Source of the DNA: Gp6-AA40 sp036407095
GTDB taxonomy: Bacteria > Acidobacteriota > Vicinamibacteria > Vicinamibacterales > UBA2999
Length of the DNA stretch: 64,000 nt
Reading direction: 5' to 3'
Assembly (NCBI GenBank): GCA_036407095.1
Contig: DASWZV010000151.1
Span: forward strand, 1-64,000
The notes beneath the pieces are model-generated. The model saw only the letters and a list, made by a program, of their open reading frames with translations. It was not told where the DNA came from and did no database searches. Positions 30,357 through 37,906 of this stretch are shown here, piece after piece. The translations under genes and the position numbers were made by a program. The stretch's first letter is position 1; every line of letters begins with the position of its first letter.

Positions 30357-31157
30357 CTATCTGACCGAGCAAGCCGTGGGAGCCCACCCGGTCGCATCGC
30401 TTTGTTTCTTGAAGTTCGTACTGGTCACGAACGGCGTGGTCAACGACTGCGGATCCTCGACGATCGTCGTCACCACGAACCACGTCGATCCATCTTTCTC
30501 GTTGGAGAGATCGAAGTACTCACGCAGCACCGTGCTCTCGCTGTAAGGCGCGCCGTTCTTTCGCAGGTACCCCGGCTTCAGGTTCGTCGTCACGACTTCG
30601 AGCGATCGTCCTCGCGTGCCCTCGCGGGGGTTGAGGGCGATCGGCAGGAAGTCGGGTGGGCCCGAGCCGCGCTGCGGCTGCTCCCACTGCGCACTCGAAT
30701 ACCCTTGCCATGAAGGCGCGAGGCCCGTGGCCGGTTTGCCGCCGAAATGCAGCAGGCGCGTCTGCGTGCCTTGATCGGTATCGATGCGAAGCGTGGTGTC
30801 ATCGTCCCACGTGATGTGCAGTCGTCCGGGCATCCGCATGAGGCCTGCCGCTCCGTACGCCTTGCACTGGTTGCCCTCGGCTTCGTCTTTCGCGGGGTCC
30901 CACGCCTGGCCGATCTTGCGGGCGGCAGCGTTCAGAGGCACGCCGGAGAAATCGCCGCGCGCCGGCGTCACCATGCGCCAGCGCCAGTCCTCGGTCACGA
31001 CCGACACCCAGTAGCCGGTGAAATCGACAGGTGCGGCGGCCTTCGGCGTCGGCGGTGGTCCGCCCCGCCCGCCGCGTCCACCGGGCGGGCCTTGAGCCGT
31101 GAGTGTCGTTACGCATACGAGCACGACCGCGATGAACAGCGCTACGGCTCGCGTCAC
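30357..31157 (-). CDS. Secreted DFTGYW-type protein of unknown function
   Basis: A 266-residue protein with a signal peptide (AVALFIAVVLVCVTTLTA) and then a Gly/Arg/Pro-rich linker. The conserved opening VDFTGYWVSVVTEDWRW is followed by DFSGVPLNAAARKIGQAWDP, an NQCKAYGAAGLMRMPGRLHI block and SLEVVTTNLKPGYLRKNGAP. The last block corresponds to WEGNMLTIETTHLKPAYLRR of the gene at 32119, so the two are paralogues and distantly resemble the PWGDPDLQG family. Its start codon overlaps the stop of the metallo-hydrolase gene by 4 nt, showing translational coupling. No catalytic site recognised; presumably periplasmic. Confidence 0.65.
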   Translation of the reverse strand: MTRAVALFIAVVLVCVTTLTAQGPPGGRGGRGGPPPTPKAAAPVDFTGYWVSVVTEDWRWRMVTPARGDFSGVPLNAAARKIGQAWDPAKDEAEGNQCKAYGAAGLMRMPGRLHITWDDDTTLRIDTDQGTQTRLLHFGGKPATGLAPSWQGYSSAQWEQPQRGSGPPDFLPIALNPREGTRGRSLEVVTTNLKPGYLRKNGAPYSESTVLREYFDLSNEKDGSTWFVVTTIVEDPQSLTTPFVTSTNFKKQSDATGWAPTACSVR

Positions 31158-32122
31158 GGTTTCCTCGTCAGGCTTTTGTACACGGCTTCGACGAACGCGT
31201 CCGGTGACGATGAGCCGCTTTGGGCGCCGTAATCTCCGTCGTAATCGCGGGACGGACGCGCGGCCTTCACCTGCTGCAGCGATTGACCTTTCTTGATGAG
31301 ATCCGCGATGCGGTCGCGGACGATCGTCACCATGTCGCGATACTCGACGACCTCGGCTTCATCGCAGACGCGGCCATGTCCAGGGATGACGTAGGTGCCG
31401 CCCTCCTGGTACTTCGCGGGCACCGTGATCTCGAGCACGCGATTGAGCGCCGCGATGACGCCGTTCACCGAGCCGCCGTTCTCGAGATCGATGACCGGAT
31501 AGAGCTCGGGCGAGAACACATCGCCGACGCTGACGACGTCGGAGCCGCGAAAGTAGACGAGCGTGTCGCCATCGGTGTGTGCTGCCGGGACGTGGTGGAG
31601 GATGATTGCCTCGCCGTTCAGGAAGAAGTCGCGCGTCGGCGTGAAGTAGGTGTTCATCGGCATCGCCGCCGACGGCGTGTTCGAGTTGGCCGCGACCGCC
31701 GCGTCCATCATGCGATTGAACGTGTTCTCGTGCGCCATGACGCGCACCGGCTGCGGGCCGCCGCCGCCCAGCTTCACCATCGCCGCATTGCCGCCGGTGT
31801 GATCGGTATGAAGATGCGTGTTGACGATCGTGTGAATGGGCTTGTCCGTAAGCGTACGAACGGCCGCGAAGATCTCGGGTGCGACCGCTGCCGTGCCCGT
31901 GTCGACGAGCAGCACACCGTCGTTGCCAATCTGCGCCGTCACGTTGCCGGCGGGCGTGACGATCATGTACACGCTCTTCTGCACTGGCAGGATGTGGACG
32001 TTGCCGCTGCCGCTTGCACTTGGCCGAGCAGTGACTGCAGGGGGAGGAACAGGCTGCCCCTGCGCTGATGCGAAAGCGAGGCCGGTTGCGATCGCGGCCA
32101 CGACGAGCAACATCGTCCTCAT
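31154..32122 (-). CDS. Exported metallo-beta-lactamase-fold hydrolase
   Basis: A 322-residue protein with a signal peptide (LVVAAIATGLAFASA). The zinc-binding HxHxDH motif is intact in NTHLHTDHTGGN, with further ligands in PAAHTDGDTLVYF (His and Asp) and PGHGRVCDEAEV. The fold begins with ILPVQKSVYMIVTPAGNVTA and GVLLVDTGTAAV. This arrangement fits class B3-like or quinoprotein-relay (SoxH-like) MBL proteins rather than a proven beta-lactamase. It is the middle gene of a three-gene operon with 4 nt overlaps on both sides, between two paralogous secreted proteins, so the three probably act together in the periplasm. Substrate unknown. Confidence 0.85.
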   Translation of the reverse strand: MRTMLLVVAAIATGLAFASAQGQPVPPPAVTARPSASGSGNVHILPVQKSVYMIVTPAGNVTAQIGNDGVLLVDTGTAAVAPEIFAAVRTLTDKPIHTIVNTHLHTDHTGGNAAMVKLGGGGPQPVRVMAHENTFNRMMDAAVAANSNTPSAAMPMNTYFTPTRDFFLNGEAIILHHVPAAHTDGDTLVYFRGSDVVSVGDVFSPELYPVIDLENGGSVNGVIAALNRVLEITVPAKYQEGGTYVIPGHGRVCDEAEVVEYRDMVTIVRDRIADLIKKGQSLQQVKAARPSRDYDGDYGAQSGSSSPDAFVEAVYKSLTRKP

Positions 32123-33039
32123 CGGCCGGTCGGTGAGAGGCAGTCAGTGAAGCCGGTGCAGTTGCAGAAGCGCTCGCAACGATCCTTGGGCTTGTACGCG
32201 CCCATCTTCGCGCGGAATTCGGGATAGAGCGTCTCGGCGCCGCCGCGCGCGCCTTCGAGTGGGAGGGCGTACCACTGTGAGTACTCTTTCAGCCACGGAT
32301 TCGTGCCGGGCAGATAGTGCGGCACCGTTCCTTCCGGCGCAGGCACTTCAGGCAGGTATTCGCACGGGAACAGCCCCGCCCGCTGCCCGGGATCGAGGAA
32401 CCAGCTCTCGCTGCGCACGAGCGGCTCGGTCAGCATCACTGGGTCGTACACGATATGCGTGATCGTGAGGTAGTTGCCGTGCAGGACCCAGTGCTCGGTG
32501 AACGTCGCCTTGCCGCTGCGCGGCACGCCATTCCGGCGCAGATACGCCGGCTTCAAGTGGGTCGTCTCGATCGTCAGCATGTTGCCTTCCCACACGCCGG
32601 TCGAGAAGCCCTGGAAGGTGTGCGGCGCGTACTCGGGCGGATGCGGACGGGCATCGAGGTAGATCGTCCGCTCGTTCTCGTAAGCGCCGATATGGGTGTG
32701 GAACGCGACGATCTTCTGAGTCGCCCGATCATAGTCGGCCCAGATGCGAAGCGGTGCCAGTCCGCGGAGCGAGTAGTCAGCCGAGTGCGGTCGGCACTGA
32801 TACTCCTGGACGACTGAGATGCGATCCGGATCCCACGATTCGGCCCGCAGACGCCCGGCTTCGCTCAGCGGCAGGCCGGTGTAGTCGCCGAGCTCCGGAC
32901 CCGGTATGCGCTCGATCGTGTCCTCGTGATAGAGCGGGGCCCATTGTCCCGTGAAGTCCACTTGTGCGCGTGCCGGTGAGGGGGTGGAGAGAAAGACGAT
33001 GACGGCCGCAACGATCCCGACCGCGCGTGACAGGCCCAT
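32119..33039 (-). CDS. Secreted DFTGQW-type protein of unknown function
   Basis: A 306-residue protein, first gene of the 33039-to-30357 operon. Signal peptide GIVAAVIVFLSTPSPARA, then QVDFTGQWAPLYHEDTIERI, GDYTGLPLSEAGRLRAESWD, an EYQCRPHSADYSLRGLAPLR block and WEGNMLTIETTHLKPAYLRR. The C terminus has cysteines in DRCERFCNCTGFTDCLS that the paralogue at 30357 lacks and that may bind metal or form disulfides. It is a paralogue of that gene by sequence and position. Function unknown; the operon context suggests a partner of the metallo-hydrolase. Confidence 0.65.
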   Translation of the reverse strand: MGLSRAVGIVAAVIVFLSTPSPARAQVDFTGQWAPLYHEDTIERIPGPELGDYTGLPLSEAGRLRAESWDPDRISVVQEYQCRPHSADYSLRGLAPLRIWADYDRATQKIVAFHTHIGAYENERTIYLDARPHPPEYAPHTFQGFSTGVWEGNMLTIETTHLKPAYLRRNGVPRSGKATFTEHWVLHGNYLTITHIVYDPVMLTEPLVRSESWFLDPGQRAGLFPCEYLPEVPAPEGTVPHYLPGTNPWLKEYSQWYALPLEGARGGAETLYPEFRAKMGAYKPKDRCERFCNCTGFTDCLSPTGR

Positions 33040-33056
33040 GAGCCACTCCGTTGCCG

Positions 33057-33122
33057 AACGTTGAACGACGAACCGAGAACTGGAACCCGGAACTCTGATC
33101 AGCTGAACCTTGAACGGTACGG
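33057..33122. repeat. GGAACCC/TGAACCT word array
   Basis: Variants of xxGAACx (TTGAACG, CGAACCG, GAACTGG, GAACCCG, GAACTCT, TGAACCT, TGAACGG) follow each other in near seven-base steps, upstream of the 33039 operon and of the PEGA gene. A weaker member of the heptamer-word class. Confidence 0.55.
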
Positions 33123-33154
33123 GCTCATTCTACTGCTTCGCATAGAATCGCGAG

Positions 33155-33937
33155 GTGAGCGTACGCATCATTGCTGTGGGAGTTGTCGTCGGCGTCTTCG
33201 TCGGTGGTGTGGCCTACCTCCTCCTTCCACGTCATCCGCCGGTCGCGGCCGTCGCGCTGAAGCGGAAGCCTGCCCCGAGCCGTGAACCGATCGAGCCGAC
33301 TCCGGTTGCTCCTGACACTGCTGCTGTGCCCATTCGGCCGAAAACCGTCGCGTCTCGGGTGGCGCGCAAAACACCGACGGCTCCGGCTCCCGCACCCCGG
33401 TCCGAGGCGGCCACCGAGCTCGGCACACTTCGCATCACCACCGACGTGAGCGGGGCCTCGGTGTTCATCGACCGGCAGTTCATCGGTACTGCTCCGGTGA
33501 CCGCGAAGAACGTCACGCCCGGGACCCATCAACTCAACCTGACCGCGGAAGGCCACGACGGCATCGCGCGCTCGATCGACGTCGAACCCGGTCCGCGCGA
33601 TCTCTCAATCCGCTTCAAGGAAGTGCGCCTCAATGCGACGCTCGCTGTCGTGCACAAGCACCGCATCGGATCGTGCACCGGCCAGCTCGTCGCCACGCCA
33701 CAAGGGCTGCGATACGAGACGAGCGACAAAAACGACGGCTTCAGCGTGCCGCTCAACGCACTCGAGTCGCTCGCAGTGGATTATCAGGACAAGAATCTGA
33801 AAGTGAAGGTACGGAAGGGCAAGCAGTACAACTTCACCGATCGCGACGGCAACGCCGATCGGCTGTTCGTGTTTCAGAGCGACGTCGATAAGGTCAGACA
33901 GCGCCTCGCGAAAGGCGACACGCCGGCGACCGACTAG
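33155..33937 (+). CDS. PEGA-domain membrane-anchored protein
   Basis: A 260-residue protein from GTG 33155. Residues 4-24 are a transmembrane anchor (IIAVGVVVGVFVGGVAYLLL), followed by a Pro/Ala/Lys linker of about 60 residues. A PEGA beta-sandwich follows at about 89-150 (LGTLRITTDVSGASVFIDRQ, FIGTAPVTAKNVTPGTHQLN, LTAEGHDG). The C-terminal part (VHKHRIGSCTGQLVATPQGL, FSVPLNALESLAVDYQ) looks like a bacterial PH-like domain. PEGA proteins often work at the cell surface or with kinases. No partner gene is adjacent. It is followed by 700 bp of repeats. Confidence 0.7.
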   Translation: MSVRIIAVGVVVGVFVGGVAYLLLPRHPPVAAVALKRKPAPSREPIEPTPVAPDTAAVPIRPKTVASRVARKTPTAPAPAPRSEAATELGTLRITTDVSGASVFIDRQFIGTAPVTAKNVTPGTHQLNLTAEGHDGIARSIDVEPGPRDLSIRFKEVRLNATLAVVHKHRIGSCTGQLVATPQGLRYETSDKNDGFSVPLNALESLAVDYQDKNLKVKVRKGKQYNFTDRDGNADRLFVFQSDVDKVRQRLAKGDTPATD

Positions 33938-33995
33938 CTGTTATCGAGGGAACGACATTCACTGACGGAGTCAGATCTCTCTTGCCCGACTCCGA

Positions 33996-34217
33996 TTGCG
34001 CCAACCAGGGTGACGCTTCCTTCCGCGCGGCGATCCGCTCGCCGGCCAACCGCATCTCCGGCGACTGTCTGACGGTGTCTCGCCGCTCCTTCGTCGCAAG
34101 GGGACTGACGCAGTTGCTCCTCACCCGCGGCTCGCAGCGCCTGCGATGCGGTTGGCGGCATTTCTGCGCGGCTCGCTCCACGCCGCGCTCCAGGATGCAT
34201 CACCCTGGCTGGCGCAA
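33996..34217 (+). mobile_element. MITE-like element, family 2, copy D
   Basis: A 222 bp element with 21 bp terminal inverted repeats at 33996-34016 and 34197-34217 (TTGCGCCAACCAGGGTGACG; 19 of 21 match). The reverse complement of its interior aligns with 34276-34498, for example GCGAGCCGCGG, GAGGAGCAAC, CCCTTGCGACG and GTTGGCCGGCGAGCGGATCG. There is no transposase and no credible frame. Sequence is unrelated to family 1 as far as I can see. With copy E it explains most of the gene-free 33938-34638 stretch. Confidence 0.8.
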
Positions 34218-34275
34218 CAGATCAGGCTGGAGGCGCGCGTCCGCGCGAATAAGCACCCGTTCGGCCACGCGTCAG

Positions 34276-34498
34276 CAGCACCCGACTGGCTGATGTATTC
34301 CGGAGCGCCGCGTGGAGCGAGCCGCGTACGCGAGAGTTGCCAACGGACTCGCAGGCGACGCGAGCCGCGGCGGAGGAGCAACAGCGTGAGTCCCTTGCGA
34401 CGGGGGAGCAGCGAGAGTCCGTAAGGCACGCGCCAGAGAGACCGTTGGCCGGCGAGCGGATCGCGGCGCAGAGGAATGCGTCAGCCAGTCGGGTGCTG
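34276..34498 (-). mobile_element. MITE-like element, family 2, copy E (inverted)
   Basis: A 223 bp element with terminal inverted repeats of about 20 bp at 34276-34295 and 34478-34498 (CAGCACCCGACTGGCTGA and complement). Its body is the reverse complement of copy D, but the terminal repeats have diverged from those of D while still matching each other, which suggests selection or conversion for within-element pairing. It is 58 bp from D, head to head. Beyond it, 34499-34638 shows nothing I can name. Confidence 0.75.
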
Positions 34499-34638
34499 GC
34501 GGCGTCAGAGACGGCCGCCGTAGCTCGTCGTCCCTGATCAGATACGGACGATCGACTGCGGCCGCGGCGAAGAGATAGGAATTCTCTGTGGCTCCGTGCC
34601 TCGGTGGTTCGTGTCAGTGAACGCCGCCGTAGGCGAGC

Positions 34639-35112
34639 TCACCCCAGCGCTTCGGCCACCGCCTCGACGTGGCCATCGACCTTCACGTTGTCCCAGCGCT
34701 GGACGACCTTGCCGTCAGGACCGATCAGATAGGTCGTGCGGGCGATGCCCATGTACTTCCGGCCGTAGCGTGACTTCTGCTGCCACACACCGTACTTCTC
34801 AGCGACCGCATGATCGGCATCGGCGAGCAGCGGGAACGTGATGCCGTGCTTGTTCGCGAACTTCGCCTTGCTCTTCTCGTCGAGGATGCTCACGCCGAGC
34901 ACCGCGGCCTTGGTTTTCTTGAACGCCGGCAACTGTGCCTGGAACTCACACGTCTCCTTGGTGCAGCCGGGCGTGTCGTCTTTCGGGTAGAAGTACAGGA
35001 TCAACGATCGGCCCTCGTAGTCCGACAGCCGGTGCGTGTCGCCGTGCTGATCGTTGAGCGCGAACGACGGGGCTTTCCTGCCTGGATCGATGAGCGGCAT
35101 ATAGCACGTCAT
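34639..35112 (-). CDS. bcp: Thioredoxin-dependent peroxiredoxin (Bcp/PrxQ type)
   Basis: A 157-residue cytoplasmic peroxidase. The peroxidatic Cys50 and resolving Cys55 are in FYPKDDTPGCTKETCEFQAQ, the five-residue spacing of Bcp-type atypical 2-Cys enzymes. LILYFYPKD, GVSILDEKSKAKFANKHG and FPLLADADHAVAEKYGVW are standard. It reduces peroxides using thioredoxin. The start is either ATG 35112 or ATG 35100 (MPLIDPGRKAP); most homologues begin near the second. It is divergent from the acyl-CoA ligase gene at 35127, with only 14 nt between starts, so the two promoters must overlap or lie inside the genes. Confidence 0.93.
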   Translation of the reverse strand: MTCYMPLIDPGRKAPSFALNDQHGDTHRLSDYEGRSLILYFYPKDDTPGCTKETCEFQAQLPAFKKTKAAVLGVSILDEKSKAKFANKHGITFPLLADADHAVAEKYGVWQQKSRYGRKYMGIARTTYLIGPDGKVVQRWDNVKVDGHVEAVAEALG

Positions 35113-35126
35113 AATACGTCTTTCAG

Positions 35127-36584
35127 ATGAGCGAATCGCGCACGGCCATCATCGCAGTCGACGGCACCTTCACCTACCAGGATCTCGACGAGGCATCGAA
35201 GCGTGTCGCCGGCACTCTGCTGGGCGACAACGAAGACCTGAACCAGACGCGTGTCGCCTTCCTCGTGTCGCCGAGCTTTGCCTACGCAGCCGTGCAGCGT
35301 GGGATCTGGCGCGCCGGTGGCGTGGCGATACCGCTGGCGGTATCGCATCCGCCACCTGAACTCGAATACGTCATTCGTGATTCGGGCGCGTCGGTCGTGG
35401 TGGCCGACGCCGCGTGTGCACCGCGAGTCGCCAGCCTGGCGCGGGCGGCACGCGTCCGCTTGCTGACATCAGCCGAAGCGCTCGCCGCGGCGTGTGCCGA
35501 AGGGCTGCCGCACCTGGGCTCGAACCGGCGCGCGATGATCATCTACACGAGTGGTACGACGGGACGTCCGAAAGGTGCCGTCACCTCGCATCAGAACATC
35601 GGCGCGCAGATCGGGTCGCTCGTCGAAGCATGGCGATGGTCGCCGTCCGATCGTCTGCTGCTCGCACTTCCCCTGCACCACGTGCACGGCATCATCAATG
35701 GGCTCGGATGCGCGCTCGCGGTGCGCGCGACCTGCGAGATCCTGCCGGAGTTCGACGCCGAGCGCATCTGGTCGCGTCTGGCCTCCGGCGATGTGACGGT
35801 CTTCACGGCGGTGCCGACGATGTATCACCGGTTGATTGCGTCGTGGGAGGCGGCCTCACCAGAGGTGCAGCGTGAGCGATCCGCTGGTGCTCGCCGCCTG
35901 CGTCTGATGATGTCGGGCTCTGCGGCGTTGCCGGTGCGGACGCTTGAACGATGGCGCGAGATCACCGGACACACGCTCCTCGAACGCTACGGCATGACCG
36001 AGATCGGCATGGCGCTCTCGAATCCGATTGCCGGTGAGCGGCGGCCGGGGAGTGTCGGGCAGCCGTTGCCGGATGTGGAAGTCCGGCTGGTCGACGAGGC
36101 GGGCGATGCGGTGTCCGAGGGAACGCCGGGAGAACTCGAAGTGCGCGGACCGACCGTGTTCATGGAGTACTGGCAGCGCGAGGAAGAGACGCGCGCCGCG
36201 TTCCGCGACGGCTGGTTCAGAACCGGCGATGTGGCGGTCCTCGAAGCCGGATCGTACCGGCTGCTCGGCCGGACGAGCGTCGACATCATCAAGACCGGCG
36301 GATACAAGGTTTCAGCGCTCGAGATTGAAGAGGTGCTGCGCCTGCATCCGGCGATCGCCGAATGCGCGGTCGTCGGTGTTGAAGACGAGGCCTGGGGCGA
36401 GCGGGTGTCGGCGGCGGTGGAGTTGCGCGACGGTGCGACGCTGTCGCTCGACGAGCTTCAGGGATGGGCGAAGAGTCAGCTCGCTCCCTACAAGATTCCG
36501 CGCGCGCTTCAGGAAGTGAGCGCCCTGCCACGGAATGCCATGGGCAAGGTGGTCAAGCCGCAGGTTGCCGGTCTCTTCAAATAG
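35127..36584 (+). CDS. Malonyl-CoA synthetase-like acyl-CoA ligase (AMP-forming)
   Basis: A 485-residue ANL-superfamily ligase. Motif order: P-loop IIYTSGTTGRPKGAVTSHQN, LPLHHVHGIINGL (substrate-binding motif typical of malonyl-CoA synthetase MatB/ACSF3), LRLMMSGSAALPV, ERYGMTEIGMALSNP, DGWFRTGDVAV, SVDIIKTGGYKVSALEIEEV (hinge and thiolation loop) and the catalytic Lys in PRNAMGKVVKPQV. It would activate malonate or a methylmalonate-like acid with ATP and CoA. No malonate transporter is adjacent. It ends 16 nt before the third DUF4159 gene and may be co-transcribed with it. Confidence 0.85.
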   Translation: MSESRTAIIAVDGTFTYQDLDEASKRVAGTLLGDNEDLNQTRVAFLVSPSFAYAAVQRGIWRAGGVAIPLAVSHPPPELEYVIRDSGASVVVADAACAPRVASLARAARVRLLTSAEALAAACAEGLPHLGSNRRAMIIYTSGTTGRPKGAVTSHQNIGAQIGSLVEAWRWSPSDRLLLALPLHHVHGIINGLGCALAVRATCEILPEFDAERIWSRLASGDVTVFTAVPTMYHRLIASWEAASPEVQRERSAGARRLRLMMSGSAALPVRTLERWREITGHTLLERYGMTEIGMALSNPIAGERRPGSVGQPLPDVEVRLVDEAGDAVSEGTPGELEVRGPTVFMEYWQREEETRAAFRDGWFRTGDVAVLEAGSYRLLGRTSVDIIKTGGYKVSALEIEEVLRLHPAIAECAVVGVEDEAWGERVSAAVELRDGATLSLDELQGWAKSQLAPYKIPRALQEVSALPRNAMGKVVKPQVAGLFK

Positions 36585-36600
36585 CGATAACCTCCCGGGC

Positions 36601-37428
36601 ATGGGACGGCACTGGCGCAGGTGGACCGCTCTCGCGGCGATCGTCATCGCCGCCGCCGGCGTGGCGCATGCCCAGCGCTACTTTCGGGAGGGCAGCTACG
36701 AGGAGCGATCTGCGCCGCCCGTGATGCCGGACGCGAACTTCGTGGTCTGCCGTCTCGCGTATCGACAGGTTCGTTCCGAAATATCCGGCATCGGCTGGAA
36801 GACGGATTATCCGTACGCCGAGATCAACCTGACCACACGATTCTCCGAGCTCACCAAGGCCCGCGTCAGCCGCGACGCGAATCACACGCCGAACTTCTAT
36901 GTGGTGCGCCCGCTCGACGATACGCTGTTCAACTGTCCGATCCTCGTGGCCTCCGACGCCGGCACGATTGGGTTCCACGACGACGAGGCCGAGCACCTTC
37001 GCAACTACCTCCTCAAAGGCGGATTTCTCTGGGTCGATGACTTCTGGGGCACGGCCGCCTGGGATCACTGGGCGAGCCAGATCGCGCGTGTGTTTCCTCC
37101 GAGCGAGTTTCCGATCGAGGACGTGCAGATCGGCGATCCGCTGCTCAGCAGCCTCTTCGAAGTGAAGCAGATTCCCCAGATCACGAACATCCAATTCTGG
37201 AGGCGTTCCGGCGGCACCACGACCTCAGAGCGCGGCGAGGACAGCGCCGTCGTTCACTTCCGCGCGATCCGCGACAGCCATCATCGGATCATGGTCATCA
37301 TGACGCACAACACCGACGTCGCCGATTCGTGGGAGCGTGAAGGCGAGGATCCGGCGTTTTTCTATCAGTTCTCACCCGCGGGCTATGCGCTCGGCATCGA
37401 CGTGCTGCTCCACGCCATGACGCATTGA
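36601..37428 (+). CDS. DUF4159 domain protein, third copy
   Basis: A 275-residue DUF4159 protein from ATG 36601, with an N-terminal hydrophobic segment (TALAAIVIAAAGVAHA) as signal peptide. Conserved blocks LFNCPILVASDAGTIGFHDD, LRNYLLKGGFLWVDDFWGTA, IMVIMTHNTDVADSWERE and the ending YALGIDVLLHAMTH parallel the copies at 23692 and 24791, from which it is clearly diverged, so it is an older paralogue. Function unknown; exported. It follows the acyl-CoA ligase by 16 nt and is followed by a GCATTCT word array. Confidence 0.85.
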   Translation: MGRHWRRWTALAAIVIAAAGVAHAQRYFREGSYEERSAPPVMPDANFVVCRLAYRQVRSEISGIGWKTDYPYAEINLTTRFSELTKARVSRDANHTPNFYVVRPLDDTLFNCPILVASDAGTIGFHDDEAEHLRNYLLKGGFLWVDDFWGTAAWDHWASQIARVFPPSEFPIEDVQIGDPLLSSLFEVKQIPQITNIQFWRRSGGTTTSERGEDSAVVHFRAIRDSHHRIMVIMTHNTDVADSWEREGEDPAFFYQFSPAGYALGIDVLLHAMTH

Positions 37429-37434
37429 GAACGT

Positions 37435-37481
37435 TTTTGCATTCTGCATTCTGCATTCTGAATTCTGGATTCTGAATTCCT
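37435..37481. repeat. GCATTCT heptamer word array
   Basis: GCATTCT, GCATTCT, GCATTCT, GAATTCT, GGATTCT, GAATTCC run in perfect seven-base steps. The array occupies the whole 55 nt gap between the DUF4159 stop and the next start codon at 37484, leaving no room for a separate ribosome binding site. Confidence 0.85.
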
Positions 37482-37483
37482 AG

Positions 37484-37906
37484 ATGCGTCCGACAAAGTC
37501 GCGCTCGCGCTTCACTCTCCTTGCCAAATGGACCGCTCGCGCGACCGGCCGTCCGGTCACCTTCTTTCTCGCGCTGTCCGTGATCATCGTGTGGGCGGTG
37601 ACCGGCCCGATGTTTCACTACAGCGACACGTGGCAGCTCGTGATCAACACGGGCACGACGATCGTCACGTTCCTGATGGTGTTCCTGATTCAGGCGACGC
37701 AGAACCGCGACAGCGAGGCGGTGCAGGTCAAGCTCGACGAGATCATCCGTGCCCTTGGCAGCGCCAAGAACGAGCTGCTGGATCTCGAAGAGCTCGAGGA
37801 AAAAGATCTCGACGAGCTCAGAGAGGTGTACTGCGATATTGCGAAGAAGGCGCGGGAGAAGCGCGCCGCGTCCAGAACAGGTACCCGGGAACGCCGATCA
37901 AGATGA
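37484..37906 (+). CDS. Low-affinity iron permease-like membrane protein
   Basis: A 140-residue protein with two transmembrane helices: ATGRPVTFFLALSVIIVWAV (about 20-43) and WQLVINTGTTIVTFLMVFLI (about 52-72), followed by IQATQNRDSEAVQVKLDEII and an acidic coiled helix (LEELEEKDLDELREVY). This is the pattern of the low-affinity iron permease family (PF04120), whose transport role in bacteria is not well proven. Its 3' end overlaps the convergent APC permease gene by 89 nt. No ribosome binding site is visible because the heptamer array abuts the ATG. Confidence 0.8.
   Translation: MRPTKSRSRFTLLAKWTARATGRPVTFFLALSVIIVWAVTGPMFHYSDTWQLVINTGTTIVTFLMVFLIQATQNRDSEAVQVKLDEIIRALGSAKNELLDLEELEEKDLDELREVYCDIAKKAREKRAASRTGTRERRSR

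Noticed and set aside
33938..34638. Protein-coding gene in the repeat region
   Set aside because: Short frames here are Arg-rich, lie inside the MITE copies and occur on both strands without ribosome binding sites.
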